Source: Eubacteriales bacterium mix99
GTDB taxonomy: Bacteria > Bacillota > Clostridia > Caldicoprobacterales > DTU083
Reading direction: 5' to 3'
DNA length: 64,000 nucleotides
NCBI GenBank assembly: GCA_038396605.1
Contig: CP121690.1
Span: 2,264,500-2,328,499, forward strand
Position numbers and translations under genes: made by a program. Of the stretch, positions 8,201 to 16,539 are shown piece after piece. The notes below the pieces were generated by a model, which was not told the DNA's origin, ran no database searches, and worked only from the letters and a program-made list of their open reading frames with translations. Positions within the stretch are counted from its first letter, which is position 1; every line of letters begins with the position of its first letter.

Positions 8201-9701
8201 CCATCATGATATTTATTCCATTGAAGATCTTGCCGAACTGATCTATGACCTGAAAAATGCAAACCGGGATGCCCGGATCAGTGTCAAGCTGGCATCCGAG
8301 GCGGGAGTCGGGACCATTGCCGCCGGTGTCGCCAAGGGCGGCGCCGATGCTGTGGTGATAAGCGGTCATGACGGAGGAACCGGTTCTGCTTCGAGAAGCA
8401 GCATTCTGCATGCCGGGCTGCCCTGGGAACTTGGGGTATCGGAGACCCATCAGACACTGATCCGAAACAACCTGAGAAGCCGGATTGCGGTGGAAACTGA
8501 CGGCAAGCTGATGACCGGAAGGGATGTGGCGGTGGCAGCTCTTCTTGGTGCGGAGGAGTATGCCTTTGCCACGGCTCCGCTGGTTGCTCTTGGCTGTGTG
8601 ATGATGCGTATCTGTCATACGGACACCTGCCCGGTGGGAATTGCCACACAAAACCCGGAACTGCGCAGGCGGTTTTCCGGGGAATCGCGGTATGTTGTGA
8701 ACCTTATGCGGTTTATTGCGCAGGATCTGCGGGGAATTATGGCAGGACTGGGATTCCGTAAGGTTCATGAAATGATTGGCAGGACCGATTTCCTGACGGA
8801 AAGGAAAGACAAAGGTATCCGGAAGACCAAAGGGATGGATCTAAGCGCCATTCTGTATTCACCAAAGGTTTCTTCGCATCAGGAAAGGTACTGCAGCAGC
8901 CCCCGGAAAACGGATTTTTCTGATACACTGGACTGCCAGATGCTGCTGCCGGCCTGCCGGCCGGCACTGGAGGGAAAAAGGAAAATATGTCTTTCTCTTT
9001 CCATCCGGAATACGGATCGGGCTGTGGGCACCATTCTGGGCAGCGAGGCAGTCCGGAGATACGGTGCGGAGGGACTGCCGGACGGTACAGTGGAGCTTCA
9101 TTTCCACGGCTGCGCAGGACAGAGTTTCGGAGCTTTCCTTCCCCGGGGAATCACGATGATTCTGGAGGGAGATGCCAACGATTATGTCGGCAAGGGCCTT
9201 TCCGGGGGAATCATCGCCATCCGTCCTCCCAAAGAGGTGTCCTTTTGTCCTGAAGAAAATACCATTCTGGGGAATGTTGCATTCTATGGCGCCACCTCCG
9301 GGGAAGCCTATATCCGGGGCGGCGCGGGAGAACGATTCTGTGTACGGAACAGTGGCATGAAAGCCGTTGTGGAAAATGTGGGGGATCATGGCTGTGAATA
9401 TATGACCGGCGGAAGGGTGGTTGTCCTGGGCAGGACCGGGCGCAACTTTGCTGCCGGTATGTCCGGCGGGATTGCCTATGTACTGGATGAGGAGGGAGAC
9501 TTCAGGAACCGCTGCAATCCTGGGATGGTGGATCCGGAAAGCATGACGGAGGAAGAGATCCCTGAAGTCCGTGAAATGATCGAAAAGCATGCCAGGTATA
9601 CCGGCAGCGGAACCGCATGGAAGGTCCTGTCCCAATGGGACAGGTATCTGACCTGCCTTGTAAAAGTCCTGCCGCGGGCTTCCTACAGGATGCGAACCTG
9701 A
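5223..9701 (+). CDS. gltB: Glutamate synthase large subunit
   Basis: Large glutamate synthase (GOGAT) of about 1490 aa, converting glutamine plus 2-oxoglutarate to two glutamate. The order is a class II glutaminase domain with nucleophile Cys in HDACGIG (exposed after removal of a short propeptide), the central domain, the FMN-binding synthase domain with GEGGEDPGRF, the 3Fe-4S ligands CVMMRICHTDTC (C-x5-C-x4-C) and the C-terminal GXGXG beta-helix. I prefer the ATG at 5223, with GGGGGG just upstream, over the in-frame ATG at 5184, which lacks a ribosome binding site. No small subunit gene (gltD) is nearby, so the electron donor partner is encoded elsewhere or is ferredoxin. The 3' end overlaps convergent asnB. 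An attenuator-type leader precedes it. Confidence 0.93.
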   Translation: MKNMADTNCKGLYDATQEHDACGIGLIADSKGRKTCGIVKNALNILVNLGHRGGTGSEPDTGDGAGILIQISDVFFRNVCEAEGIRLPQAGDYGTGMAFLPVRFRQNYETGLESIVKQEGQNFLGWRTVPVNHAVPGKTAKACQPCIRQAFIAKGARTNRGMDFERRLYIIRKRVEKEVTGPGSAAGDGIYLASLSSRTIVYKGMLQPAQLPRFYQDLSDERMVSAIALVHSRFSTNTFPSWEKAHPNRYTVHNGEINWMRARQAMFSSGIFRGELEKVIPVLDERGSDSSMLDNCLEFLYHCGYSLPHALMMMIPEPRSGQERRTPEREAFYQYHSCLSEPWDGPAAICFTDGRLAGAVVDRNGLRPARYTITTDGMVVLASEAGVPDIGSRDILKKGRLAPGGMLLVDTVNGRIIEDGEIKETIACRHPYGKWLRESMTELENGKADSANRRSGKTMEGNLPVLHRTFGYTREDLTVLLDPMAVAGAEPVGSMGDDTPLAVLSSRPHLLYDYFRQHFAQVTNPPMDSIRESIVMSEETLLGSEGNLLEPGPAACHRIRLKSPILVPDQLEKLKRMEREGFPSREFSIRYPVREGGSGLEKAMEQLCRAAEEAIREGISILILSDRHTTAEEAPIPALLAVSGLHHDLIEKGLRTRASIILSSAEPREVHHFALLLGYGVDAVCPWLALETIQDRAVRGLLKGMEYPETKRNYIHALRKGILKTISKMGISTVQGYRGAQIFEAVGISSNVIAKYFAGTPSKVEGLTLDEIAAEIRMRHSAAYSVSDSGEEALDPGGIYKFRSGGEDHLYRPETVRMLQKSVRTGDYGLYKKYAACVSDSSEKASTLRGLLEFRTDREPVPIEEVEPVESIVKRFRTGAMSYGSISREAHEALAVAMNHIGGKSNTGEGGEDPGRFRPDANGDLRCSAIKQVASGRFGVTGGYLLHARELQIKIAQGAKPGEGGQLPGSKVYPWIAEVRHSIPGVGLISPPPHHDIYSIEDLAELIYDLKNANRDARISVKLASEAGVGTIAAGVAKGGADAVVISGHDGGTGSASRSSILHAGLPWELGVSETHQTLIRNNLRSRIAVETDGKLMTGRDVAVAALLGAEEYAFATAPLVALGCVMMRICHTDTCPVGIATQNPELRRRFSGESRYVVNLMRFIAQDLRGIMAGLGFRKVHEMIGRTDFLTERKDKGIRKTKGMDLSAILYSPKVSSHQERYCSSPRKTDFSDTLDCQMLLPACRPALEGKRKICLSLSIRNTDRAVGTILGSEAVRRYGAEGLPDGTVELHFHGCAGQSFGAFLPRGITMILEGDANDYVGKGLSGGIIAIRPPKEVSFCPEENTILGNVAFYGATSGEAYIRGGAGERFCVRNSGMKAVVENVGDHGCEYMTGGRVVVLGRTGRNFAAGMSGGIAYVLDEEGDFRNRCNPGMVDPESMTEEEIPEVREMIEKHARYTGSGTAWKVLSQWDRYLTCLVKVLPRASYRMRT

Positions 9702-11521
9702 TATTTGCGCAGCCAGGTATCCACCTGAATCAGGTAGGCAAAAAGCTGGGGCCCCGCCATAAGCTGTCCGAACCAGGGCTTGCCGTAATCCGATTTCTTT
9801 TGGGCAAGGGACAGGACGGCATCCCGGTCAAGCAGCTGCAGAAGGGGAGAACTGCGGTCGTTCAGGATTTCCCTTGTCATGGAAAGGACCGCCTTCTCGT
9901 AGGAAGGATTATGGGTTTTGGGATACGGGCTCTTTTTCCGGTACAGGACCTCCTCCGGCAGAAGGCCCTCCATTGCCCTGCGGAGCAGGCCCTTTTCCAT
10001 GCCGCCCATATTTTTCAGTTCCCATGGAATGTTCCAGACATATTGTGCCAGCCGGTGGTCACAGTAAGGGACCCGGACTTCCAGTCCATGTGCCATGCTC
10101 ATGCGGTCCTTCCGGTCCAGCAGGGTGGACATGAACCAACGGATATTCAGATAGAAGATTTCCCTTCTGCGGGCTTCCGAAGGAATTTCGCCCGGCAAAC
10201 GCGGGGTTTCAGCCAGGGTTTCGTTGTATCTTTTTCGGACATATTCCTCCGGGCGGATAGCATCCAGGACTTCCCGCTTCAGCATCCCTGTCCGCTCCTC
10301 TACGGAAGGGATCCAGGGAAAGGAATTGCTGCTTTGCATACTTTCATTATGGAACCATGGATAGCCACCGAAGATTTCATCCGCACACTCCCCGGACAAT
10401 CCGACGGTTGCCTGTTTCCTGATTTCCCTGCAGAACAGCCATAAGGAGGAATCCACATCCGCCATTCCGGGGAGATCCCGGGCTTCGGTCGCGGAAACAA
10501 GTGCCTGAGCCAGTTCCGGCGTGTCCAGTTTGACAGGGTGATGGTTTGTGCCGAACTGTTCCGAAACAATCTTCACCCAGTGGGCATCGGAATTGGGCTG
10601 AAAACGGCTGGGCCTGAAATAAAGCTCATTGTCCACGTAGTCAATGGAATATGTGTTCAATCCCTGGTTTTTTGCCTGGAAATGTCTGGCAGCAACCGCC
10701 GTAATGATACTGGAATCCAGCCCGCCGGACAGAAAGGTACAGACCGGAACATCTGCAGTCAGCTGACGCTCGATGGAATCCAGGACCAGTTCCCGTACGG
10801 TCTCCAGCGTTTTTTTCGGGCTGTCGGTGTGTGGCATGCTCTCAAAGTTCCAGTAACGGTGCCGGCGAATCCCTGACGGATCGGCGAACAGGGTAAACCC
10901 CGGCCGGACTTCGTATACGTCCCGGTATATTCCGTTTCCCGGTGTCCGGGAAGGACCCAGTGCGAAGATTTCTGCCAACCCTTCCGAGTCGACGATAGGC
11001 TCAATCTGCGGATGTTTCAGCATCGCCTTCAGTTCGGAGGCAAAAATCAGGGAATTCCCCCGCCGGGCATAAAACAGCGGCTTTACACCAAACCGGTCCC
11101 GGCACAGGAACAGACTTTTTTCCTTTTCGTTCCATACTCCAAAGGCATAAATGCCATTGATGCGCTGCGCACAGTCCGGTCCCCATTCGATATAGGCTTC
11201 CAGCAATACTTCCGTATCGGAGTTGCTGATAAATCCATGACCAAGGGAACGAAGCTCACTGCGTAACTCGGAGGTGTTATATAATTCCCCGTTGTAGACA
11301 AGGACGAATGTCTGGTTTCCCCTGTGCCGGACCATGGGCTGTCCTCCGCCTGCCGGATCCACGACGGCCAGCCGCCTGTGCCCCAGCAGGGCATGATCCG
11401 AGCACCAGTATCCAAGATCGTCCGGTCCCCGGGGAAGAAGTTCCTCTGTCATTTTTTCAATCACATCCCGGTATCGGGAGATGGGATCGGCTGTATTGAT
11501 CCATCCGGTGATTCCGCACAT
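9683..11521 (-). CDS. asnB: Asparagine synthetase B, glutamine-hydrolysing
   Basis: 612-aa enzyme making asparagine from aspartate, ATP and glutamine. The N-terminal class II glutaminase domain begins MCGITGW, with the nucleophile Cys2 exposed after methionine removal, and contains RGPDD and YNGELYN. The C-terminal synthetase domain has the pyrophosphate loop SGGLDSS. The start at 11521 is fixed by the required Cys2 and by the AAGGAAAGGTG site upstream; the frame stays open for 30 more codons, but these would bury the nucleophile. Its stop lies 19 bases inside the end of gltB on the opposite strand. With asnA nearby, the cell has both the ammonia- and the glutamine-dependent route. Confidence 0.93.
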   Translation of the reverse strand: MCGITGWINTADPISRYRDVIEKMTEELLPRGPDDLGYWCSDHALLGHRRLAVVDPAGGGQPMVRHRGNQTFVLVYNGELYNTSELRSELRSLGHGFISNSDTEVLLEAYIEWGPDCAQRINGIYAFGVWNEKEKSLFLCRDRFGVKPLFYARRGNSLIFASELKAMLKHPQIEPIVDSEGLAEIFALGPSRTPGNGIYRDVYEVRPGFTLFADPSGIRRHRYWNFESMPHTDSPKKTLETVRELVLDSIERQLTADVPVCTFLSGGLDSSIITAVAARHFQAKNQGLNTYSIDYVDNELYFRPSRFQPNSDAHWVKIVSEQFGTNHHPVKLDTPELAQALVSATEARDLPGMADVDSSLWLFCREIRKQATVGLSGECADEIFGGYPWFHNESMQSSNSFPWIPSVEERTGMLKREVLDAIRPEEYVRKRYNETLAETPRLPGEIPSEARRREIFYLNIRWFMSTLLDRKDRMSMAHGLEVRVPYCDHRLAQYVWNIPWELKNMGGMEKGLLRRAMEGLLPEEVLYRKKSPYPKTHNPSYEKAVLSMTREILNDRSSPLLQLLDRDAVLSLAQKKSDYGKPWFGQLMAGPQLFAYLIQVDTWLRKYQVRIL

Positions 11522-11725
11522 AGTTTCACACCTTTCCTTTTGAGTTTTTCCGGCGCTGTCTTTGCATCTGCTTTTTCGGCTGGAAAGACTCGTATACAAA
11601 TGCAGTAACAATACTATTCATATGCATATTTATAAACCTTGTGAGCGTAGCAGGTTGTTATTTTTTATAAAATGCAGCATGGAAAAATAATATTGCAATT
11701 TTGTTGAATTTTTTTCAAAGAGGCA

Positions 11726-11755
11726 TTGACGGGAAAAATTGTCCCGTGCTATAAT
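11726..11755 (+). promoter_or_regulatory. asnA promoter
   Basis: TTGACG (11726-11731), an 18-base spacer and TATAAT (11750-11755). The spacer region contains GGGAAAAATTGTCCC, a short palindrome that could be an operator. The 525 bases between asnB and asnA (11522-12046) hold this promoter, the leader below and about 140 further leader bases in which I see no structure of note. Confidence 0.65.
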
Positions 11756-11830
11756 TTTTAAGGTGAAGTGAGATTCGGATTATCGGATCGGGAATTCATA
11801 ATAAAAGAATGAATTCAGAAGTTACCATAT

Positions 11831-11903
11831 TGCAAAGGCGCAGGTGGCGGATGAAATGGGCGTACTCAATGGGGAGCAGGTTTCTCCTGAGTTCGCCCTT
11901 TTT
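11831..11903 (+). promoter_or_regulatory. asnA leader: tandem hexaloop ANTAR target and terminator
   Basis: Hairpin P1 is TGC-AAAGGC-GCA (11831-11842) and hairpin P2 is CTC-AATGGG-GAG (11865-11876). Both have hexanucleotide loops with A1 and G4, the bipartite signature recognised by ANTAR domains. P2 overlaps the 5' arm of an intrinsic terminator: GGGCG-T-ACTCA (11858-11868) pairs with TGAGT-T-CGCCC (11888-11898) around an inner GGAG/CTCC stem, followed by five T. Binding of P1-P2 would block terminator formation and allow transcription of asnA and, by read-through, the glnA genes and the regulator itself. Confidence 0.75.
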
Positions 11904-12046
11904 ACTTTTCCCTGGCTCCTTTAAGGGAAGAGCTGCCTGTGAGGGAAGGGCAATCCTGTCTTTCCTTACCATGCAGGAAACGGTACAATTGGGAAAGGAT
12001 ACTTTTATTCTGCAGGAAACCTGGAAAGCGGGAATGGGAGGAGAAC

Positions 12047-13066
12047 ATGATGACAATGGAGAGATTGATGTTACCGAAGGGATACCGGACGTCCCTGAAT
12101 GTTCCGGAAACGGAAAAGGCGATCAAGTCGCTGAAGGATTTCTTTGAAAACCGTCTGGCGGAGGAGCTGAACCTGGTTCGGGTTTCCGCGCCGCTTTTTG
12201 TAACACCGGAATCCGGCTTGAACGACAACCTGAATGGGGTGGAACGGCCGGTTGCCTTTGATGTCCGGGCTCTGGGAGGGAAGCAGGTGGAAATCGTCCA
12301 CTCCCTGGCAAAGTGGAAGAGAATGGCCCTCAAACGATATGGACTTCATCATGGCGAAGGCCTGTATACGGATATGAATGCCATTCGGAGAGATGAAGAA
12401 CCGGACAATCTGCATTCCTTTTATGTGGATCAGTGGGACTGGGAGAAGATCATCCGAAAGGAGGAAAGGACGGAGGGAACCTTGCGGAATACGGTAAACA
12501 GCATTTACAGGGTTTTCAAGGATGCGGAGGAGTTTATCTGCAGCAAATATTCGCAGCTGCACCGCCTTTTGCCGGATGAAATCACCTTCCTGACCACCCA
12601 GGAGCTGGAGGACCGGTATCCCGGCCTGGACCCGCGGCATCGGGAGGACGCCATTGCGAGGGAAAGGAAAGCCGTATGTCTCATGAAAATCGGGGGCTTG
12701 CTGAAATCCGGCATCCGCCATGACGGAAGGGCACCGGATTACGATGACTGGGAGAGGAACTGCGATATCCTTTTCTGGTATCCGTTGCTGGACTGCTCTT
12801 TTGAAGTGTCTTCCATGGGAATCCGGGTTGATGAGGAAACATTGCTGAGGCAGCTGAAACTGGCCGGCTGTGAGGAGAGAAAGGATTTGCCGTTCCATCG
12901 GGAGCTTTTGAACGGGGATTTGCCCTGTAGCATAGGCGGAGGCATCGGTCAGTCCAGGATCTGCATGTACCTTCTGAACAAAGCCCATATCGGAGAAGTA
13001 CAGGCCTCCGTATGGCCGGAAGAAATGTTGAAAGCCTGTGAGCGTGCAAATATCACTTTACTGTAA
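12047..13066 (+). CDS. asnA: Aspartate-ammonia ligase (asparagine synthetase A)
   Basis: 339-aa cytoplasmic enzyme making asparagine from aspartate, ammonia and ATP, with a class II tRNA synthetase-like fold. The family is recognised from [19 protein letters not shown], the stretch [19 protein letters not shown] and [10 protein letters not shown] near the C-terminus. Its length is close to that of E. coli AsnA. The start at 12047 is chosen for the GGGAGGAG site eight bases before it; the frame is open upstream to 11939 but without such a site. It is the first gene of a run asnA-glnA-glnA-ANTAR regulator with gaps of about 30, 90 and 100 bases, and it lies behind the regulated terminator. Confidence 0.94.
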   Translation: MMTMERLMLPKGYRTSLNVPETEKAIKSLKDFFENRLAEELNLVRVSAPLFVTPESGLNDNLNGVERPVAFDVRALGGKQVEIVHSLAKWKRMALKRYGLHHGEGLYTDMNAIRRDEEPDNLHSFYVDQWDWEKIIRKEERTEGTLRNTVNSIYRVFKDAEEFICSKYSQLHRLLPDEITFLTTQELEDRYPGLDPRHREDAIARERKAVCLMKIGGLLKSGIRHDGRAPDYDDWERNCDILFWYPLLDCSFEVSSMGIRVDEETLLRQLKLAGCEERKDLPFHRELLNGDLPCSIGGGIGQSRICMYLLNKAHIGEVQASVWPEEMLKACERANITLL

Positions 13067-13098
13067 AAAGACAAAAAACAGGGGAAAGGGGATAGAAT

Positions 13099-14433
13099 AT
13101 GCCCGATCATAGCAAGGAAGATATTTTAAGAATGGTAAAGGAACAAAATGTGCAGTTTATCCGGCTGCAGTTTACTGATATACCGGGGACACTGAAGAAT
13201 GTTGCCATTACCTCAGATCAGCTGGAGAAAGCACTGGATAATCAGCATATGTTTGACGGATCCTCCATAGAAGGTTTTGTACGGATTGAGGAATCCGATA
13301 TGTATTTGCGTCCGGACCGGAACTCTTTTGTTATTTTTCCCTGGAGACCGGACAGCGGGAAGGTGGCCCGGCTGATTTGTGATGTCTATCGTCCGGACAG
13401 TATTCCTTTTGAGGGCGATCCAAGGTATGTCCTGCGAAGAGCGGTAAAGAAAGCCAGGGAGCTGGGATACGAAACGCTCAATGTGGGTCCGGAATGTGAA
13501 TTTTTTCTTTTTCTTACGGATAAAGAGGGAAATCCCACCACGATTACCCAGGACAAAGGAGGGTACTTTGATCTGGGGCCGGTGGATCATGGTGAGGATG
13601 CACGAAGGGAAATGGTGCTGATGCTGGAGAAGATGGGATTTGAAATTGAAGCTTCTCATCATGAGGTGGCACCCGGACAGCATGAAATCGACTTCAAATA
13701 CGGAGACGCCCTGACGGCGGCGGATAATATCATGACATTCAAGATGGTGGTCAAGGTGATTGCACAAAAAAACGGTCTGCATGCGACCTTTATGCCAAAA
13801 CCAATTTCGGATATCAACGGCTCCGGTATGCATACCAATGTTTCCCTCTTCCGGGATGGGAAAAATGCTTTTTACGAGGAATCCGACCCCATCCAGCTGA
13901 GCCGGGAAGCCCGTTGGTTTATCGGCGGTATCTTCCGGCATATGAAATCTATTACGGCGATCACCAATCCCATTGTCAATTCCTATAAGAGACTGACTCC
14001 GGGATACGAGGCTCCGGTGTATATCGCATGGTCAACTCAGAACAGAAGTCCGCTGATCCGTATTCCGGCTGCCCGGGGAGATGCCACCCGTATTGAGCTG
14101 CGCTGTCCGGATCCGTCCTGTAACCCGTATCTGGCTCTTGCAGCCATACTGAATGCCGGTCTGGACGGCATCGTTCACAAAATGGATCCGCCTCCTGCCA
14201 TGGACCGGAATATTTTTAAAATGACGGAAGAGCAAAGACTGGAAGCGGGGATTGACTCTCTTCCCGGCGATTTGATGGAGGCGATCGGGGAAATGGAAAA
14301 GAGTGATTTCGTACGGGAGACTCTTGGAGATCATGTATTCCGCAAATATATCAAGGCGAAGAAGAAGGAATGGAATCAATACCGGACAAGTGTTTCCAAA
14401 TGGGAAATTGACAACTATCTGACGAAGTATTGA
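13099..14433 (+). CDS. glnA: Glutamine synthetase type I
   Basis: 444-aa glutamine synthetase of the GSI-alpha type common in Firmicutes; same length as the B. subtilis enzyme. It makes glutamine from glutamate, ammonia and ATP in a dodecamer. Visible motifs are FDGSSIEGF, the metal-binding [11 protein letters not shown] and [20 protein letters not shown], and [26 protein letters not shown]. The adenylylation-site tyrosine context of proteobacterial GSI-beta is absent, as expected. It lies 32 bases after asnA and precedes a second glnA. Control probably comes from the asnA leader, since no separate promoter is obvious in the short gap. Confidence 0.95.
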   Translation: MPDHSKEDILRMVKEQNVQFIRLQFTDIPGTLKNVAITSDQLEKALDNQHMFDGSSIEGFVRIEESDMYLRPDRNSFVIFPWRPDSGKVARLICDVYRPDSIPFEGDPRYVLRRAVKKARELGYETLNVGPECEFFLFLTDKEGNPTTITQDKGGYFDLGPVDHGEDARREMVLMLEKMGFEIEASHHEVAPGQHEIDFKYGDALTAADNIMTFKMVVKVIAQKNGLHATFMPKPISDINGSGMHTNVSLFRDGKNAFYEESDPIQLSREARWFIGGIFRHMKSITAITNPIVNSYKRLTPGYEAPVYIAWSTQNRSPLIRIPAARGDATRIELRCPDPSCNPYLALAAILNAGLDGIVHKMDPPPAMDRNIFKMTEEQRLEAGIDSLPGDLMEAIGEMEKSDFVRETLGDHVFRKYIKAKKKEWNQYRTSVSKWEIDNYLTKY

Positions 14434-14520
14434 AGTATTAAGGAAACACAACAAGTATTAAGGAAATGAAGCAGGGTATCTTAACGGTATCCGGGCGATA
14501 TCATAAGGGAGGCAGGAAAG

Positions 14521-15828
14521 ATGACGGATACGATGAGGGAAGTCCTTCAGTTTATACAGGAGAATGACGTAAAGTTTGTCCGGCTGGCGTTTTGTGATAT
14601 ATTTGGTATGCAGAAAAATATTTCCATCCTGCCGGATGAATTGGAAAGAGCATTTCAATATGGAATATCCTTCGATGCTTCCGCAGTACCCGGATTTATG
14701 AATGTGGAACAATCCGATTTGTTTCTTTATCCGGATCCGGCGACGCTTCATATTCTGCCATGGAGACCGCAACAGGGGCGGGTCATCCGTTTCTTCTGCG
14801 CGATACGTCATCCGGACGGAAAAGTATTCGAAGGGGATATGCGCAGTCTTCTGAAACATGCGGAGGATCGTGCCCTCCGCATGGGATATCTTTGCAGGAT
14901 TGGAGCGGAATGTGAATTTTACCTCTTTCATTCTGATGAAGATGGAAGTCCAACGGAGCTCCCGTATGACAACGGCGGATATCTGGATATTTCGCCGCTG
15001 GACCGCTGTGAAAATGTGAGAAGGGAGATTTGCCTGACACTGGAGCAGATGGGGATCCAGCCGGAGAGTTCCCACCACGAACAGGGCCCGGGACAAAATG
15101 AAATTGATTTCCGATACAGCGGCGCCCTGTCTGCCGCGGATAATCTGATTACCTTCAAATCCGTTGTAAAGGCAATTGCGGAGAAGAACGGACTCTTCGC
15201 ATCTTTTCTGCCCAAGCCGATTATCAACCGGAGCGGAAGCGGACTTCATGTGAATATTTCCCTTGCCAAAGCCGGGGATCGGAACGGTAGCTCCATGCCG
15301 GGCAGCGATGGCTTTCTTTCCGGTATTCTGGAAAGAGCCGTTGAGATTACGGCGTTTGCCAACCCTATCCCGAACTCCTATGCCCGACTGGGTGGTTTCG
15401 AAGCCCCCGGATATGTTTCCTGGTCCCGTGAAAACCGTTCCCAGCTGGTCCGGATTCCGGCTACCACCTGTGAGGAACGCAGAAGAATTGAGATTCGGTC
15501 TCCGGATCCATCCTGCAACCCGTATCTGGTTTTTGCCCTGCTGATCCACGCCGGTCTGGATGGAATGGAAAAGAAACTGGTTCCGCCGAAACCGTTGGAT
15601 TTGAATCTTTATAAAGCGGATGCGGATATTTTGGAGGGATTGCCGGCCCTTCCGGCTAATTTAAAGGAAGCACTGGATTTTGCCGGGCAAAGTGAATTTA
15701 TACGCAGAATTCTTCCGGGGAAGACCCTGGAAAAATATCAGGATATCAAGTTGACGGAATGGGATGCTTATCGAAAGATACCGGATAGGGAAAAAGCGGA
15801 CAAGCAAATCTATTTTGGATCGGTCTGA
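14521..15828 (+). CDS. Second glutamine synthetase (GSI paralogue)
   Basis: 435-aa second type I glutamine synthetase directly after the first. Core motifs are kept: [54 protein letters not shown]. It differs at places the first enzyme keeps: FDASAVPGF instead of FDGSSIEGF, a shortened segment after SGSGLHVN, and TCEERRRIEIRS in the active-site arginine region. The essential residues seem present, so it is probably active, but a regulatory or altered-substrate role (for example a gamma-glutamyl-amine ligase) cannot be excluded. Its position next to the ANTAR regulator suggests a link in sensing nitrogen status. A GGGAGGCAGG site precedes the ATG. Confidence 0.85.
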   Translation: MTDTMREVLQFIQENDVKFVRLAFCDIFGMQKNISILPDELERAFQYGISFDASAVPGFMNVEQSDLFLYPDPATLHILPWRPQQGRVIRFFCAIRHPDGKVFEGDMRSLLKHAEDRALRMGYLCRIGAECEFYLFHSDEDGSPTELPYDNGGYLDISPLDRCENVRREICLTLEQMGIQPESSHHEQGPGQNEIDFRYSGALSAADNLITFKSVVKAIAEKNGLFASFLPKPIINRSGSGLHVNISLAKAGDRNGSSMPGSDGFLSGILERAVEITAFANPIPNSYARLGGFEAPGYVSWSRENRSQLVRIPATTCEERRRIEIRSPDPSCNPYLVFALLIHAGLDGMEKKLVPPKPLDLNLYKADADILEGLPALPANLKEALDFAGQSEFIRRILPGKTLEKYQDIKLTEWDAYRKIPDREKADKQIYFGSV

Positions 15829-15926
15829 TCCGCAACGGATCCGGCTGCCGGTGGCAGGATCATTATGACGTGGCCGGGCGGTGAGTTCGTATATTGGAAA
15901 GAGTAAGGCGGAAAGGCGGTGATGGT

Positions 15927-16499
15927 TTGGATTGCATCCTCATTGTTTCCGGTTCGGAAAAAGGCAGGGCAAAACTTCAGGAACTTCTGGCCATGGATCC
16001 TTCCAGCGGGGAAACGATCTTCGTCCGCAACGGAAAGCAAGCCCGACTTTTTCTGATTGAAAGGGATTGCGATCTGTGCGTCATCAATGCACCGCTCAGC
16101 GATGAGTTTGGAACGGATCTGGCGGTTCACATTGCCGGAAAGGGCATTTCCCAGGTTCTTCTTATTGTACGGAATGAGCTGGCAGATGAAATCTCGGAAA
16201 AGGTTGAAAAATTTGGCGTTTTTGTGATTCCCAGGCCAGTCAGTCCGCCTTTTTTCTGGAGTGCCTACAAGCTGATCACTGCAGCGCACAACCGGATGCT
16301 TACCTTACAAAGCGAAAACCAGCAGCTGCAGAACAGGATTGAGGATATGAAGCGGATTGACCGGGCCAAATGTCTGCTCGTTCAGTTTCTAAATATCACG
16401 GAGCCGGAAGCGCATCGGTTCATCGAGAAACAGGCAATGGACCGGCGGGTCACAAAAAAGGAGATCGCCGGGGCCATCCTGAAAAAGTATGAAGGCTGA
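15927..16499 (+). CDS. ANTAR antitermination regulator with degenerate receiver
   Basis: 190-aa RNA-binding regulator. Residues about 1-118 have a response-regulator fold, but the phosphoacceptor position after beta-3 (DLCVIN) is Asn54 rather than Asp, the acidic pair after beta-1 is replaced (IVSGSE), and the conserved Lys after beta-5 is Arg103 (IPRP). A short coiled coil (QSENQQLQNRIED) leads into an ANTAR domain (about 131-189) with IDRAKCLLVQFLNITEPEAH, RRVTKKEIA and a final helix. It should bind paired hexaloop hairpins and prevent termination; such sites precede asnA and gltB. I prefer the TTG at 15927 (AAGGCGGTGATGG upstream) over the TTG at 15894. The input is probably not phosphorylation. 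Confidence 0.85.
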   Translation: MDCILIVSGSEKGRAKLQELLAMDPSSGETIFVRNGKQARLFLIERDCDLCVINAPLSDEFGTDLAVHIAGKGISQVLLIVRNELADEISEKVEKFGVFVIPRPVSPPFFWSAYKLITAAHNRMLTLQSENQQLQNRIEDMKRIDRAKCLLVQFLNITEPEAHRFIEKQAMDRRVTKKEIAGAILKKYEG

Positions 16500-16539
16500 G
16501 AACGCAGGAAGTTGATAGTATGGCGGAGGAGAACAGGAT

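Noticed and set aside
11939-12046. Upstream extension of asnA
   Set aside because: In-frame but unlike any AsnA N-terminus, and the strong GGGAGGAG site lies before 12047.
12071-12988. Long antisense frame across asnA
   Set aside because: It mirrors the third-position bias of asnA; asnA itself has clear family motifs and a good start.
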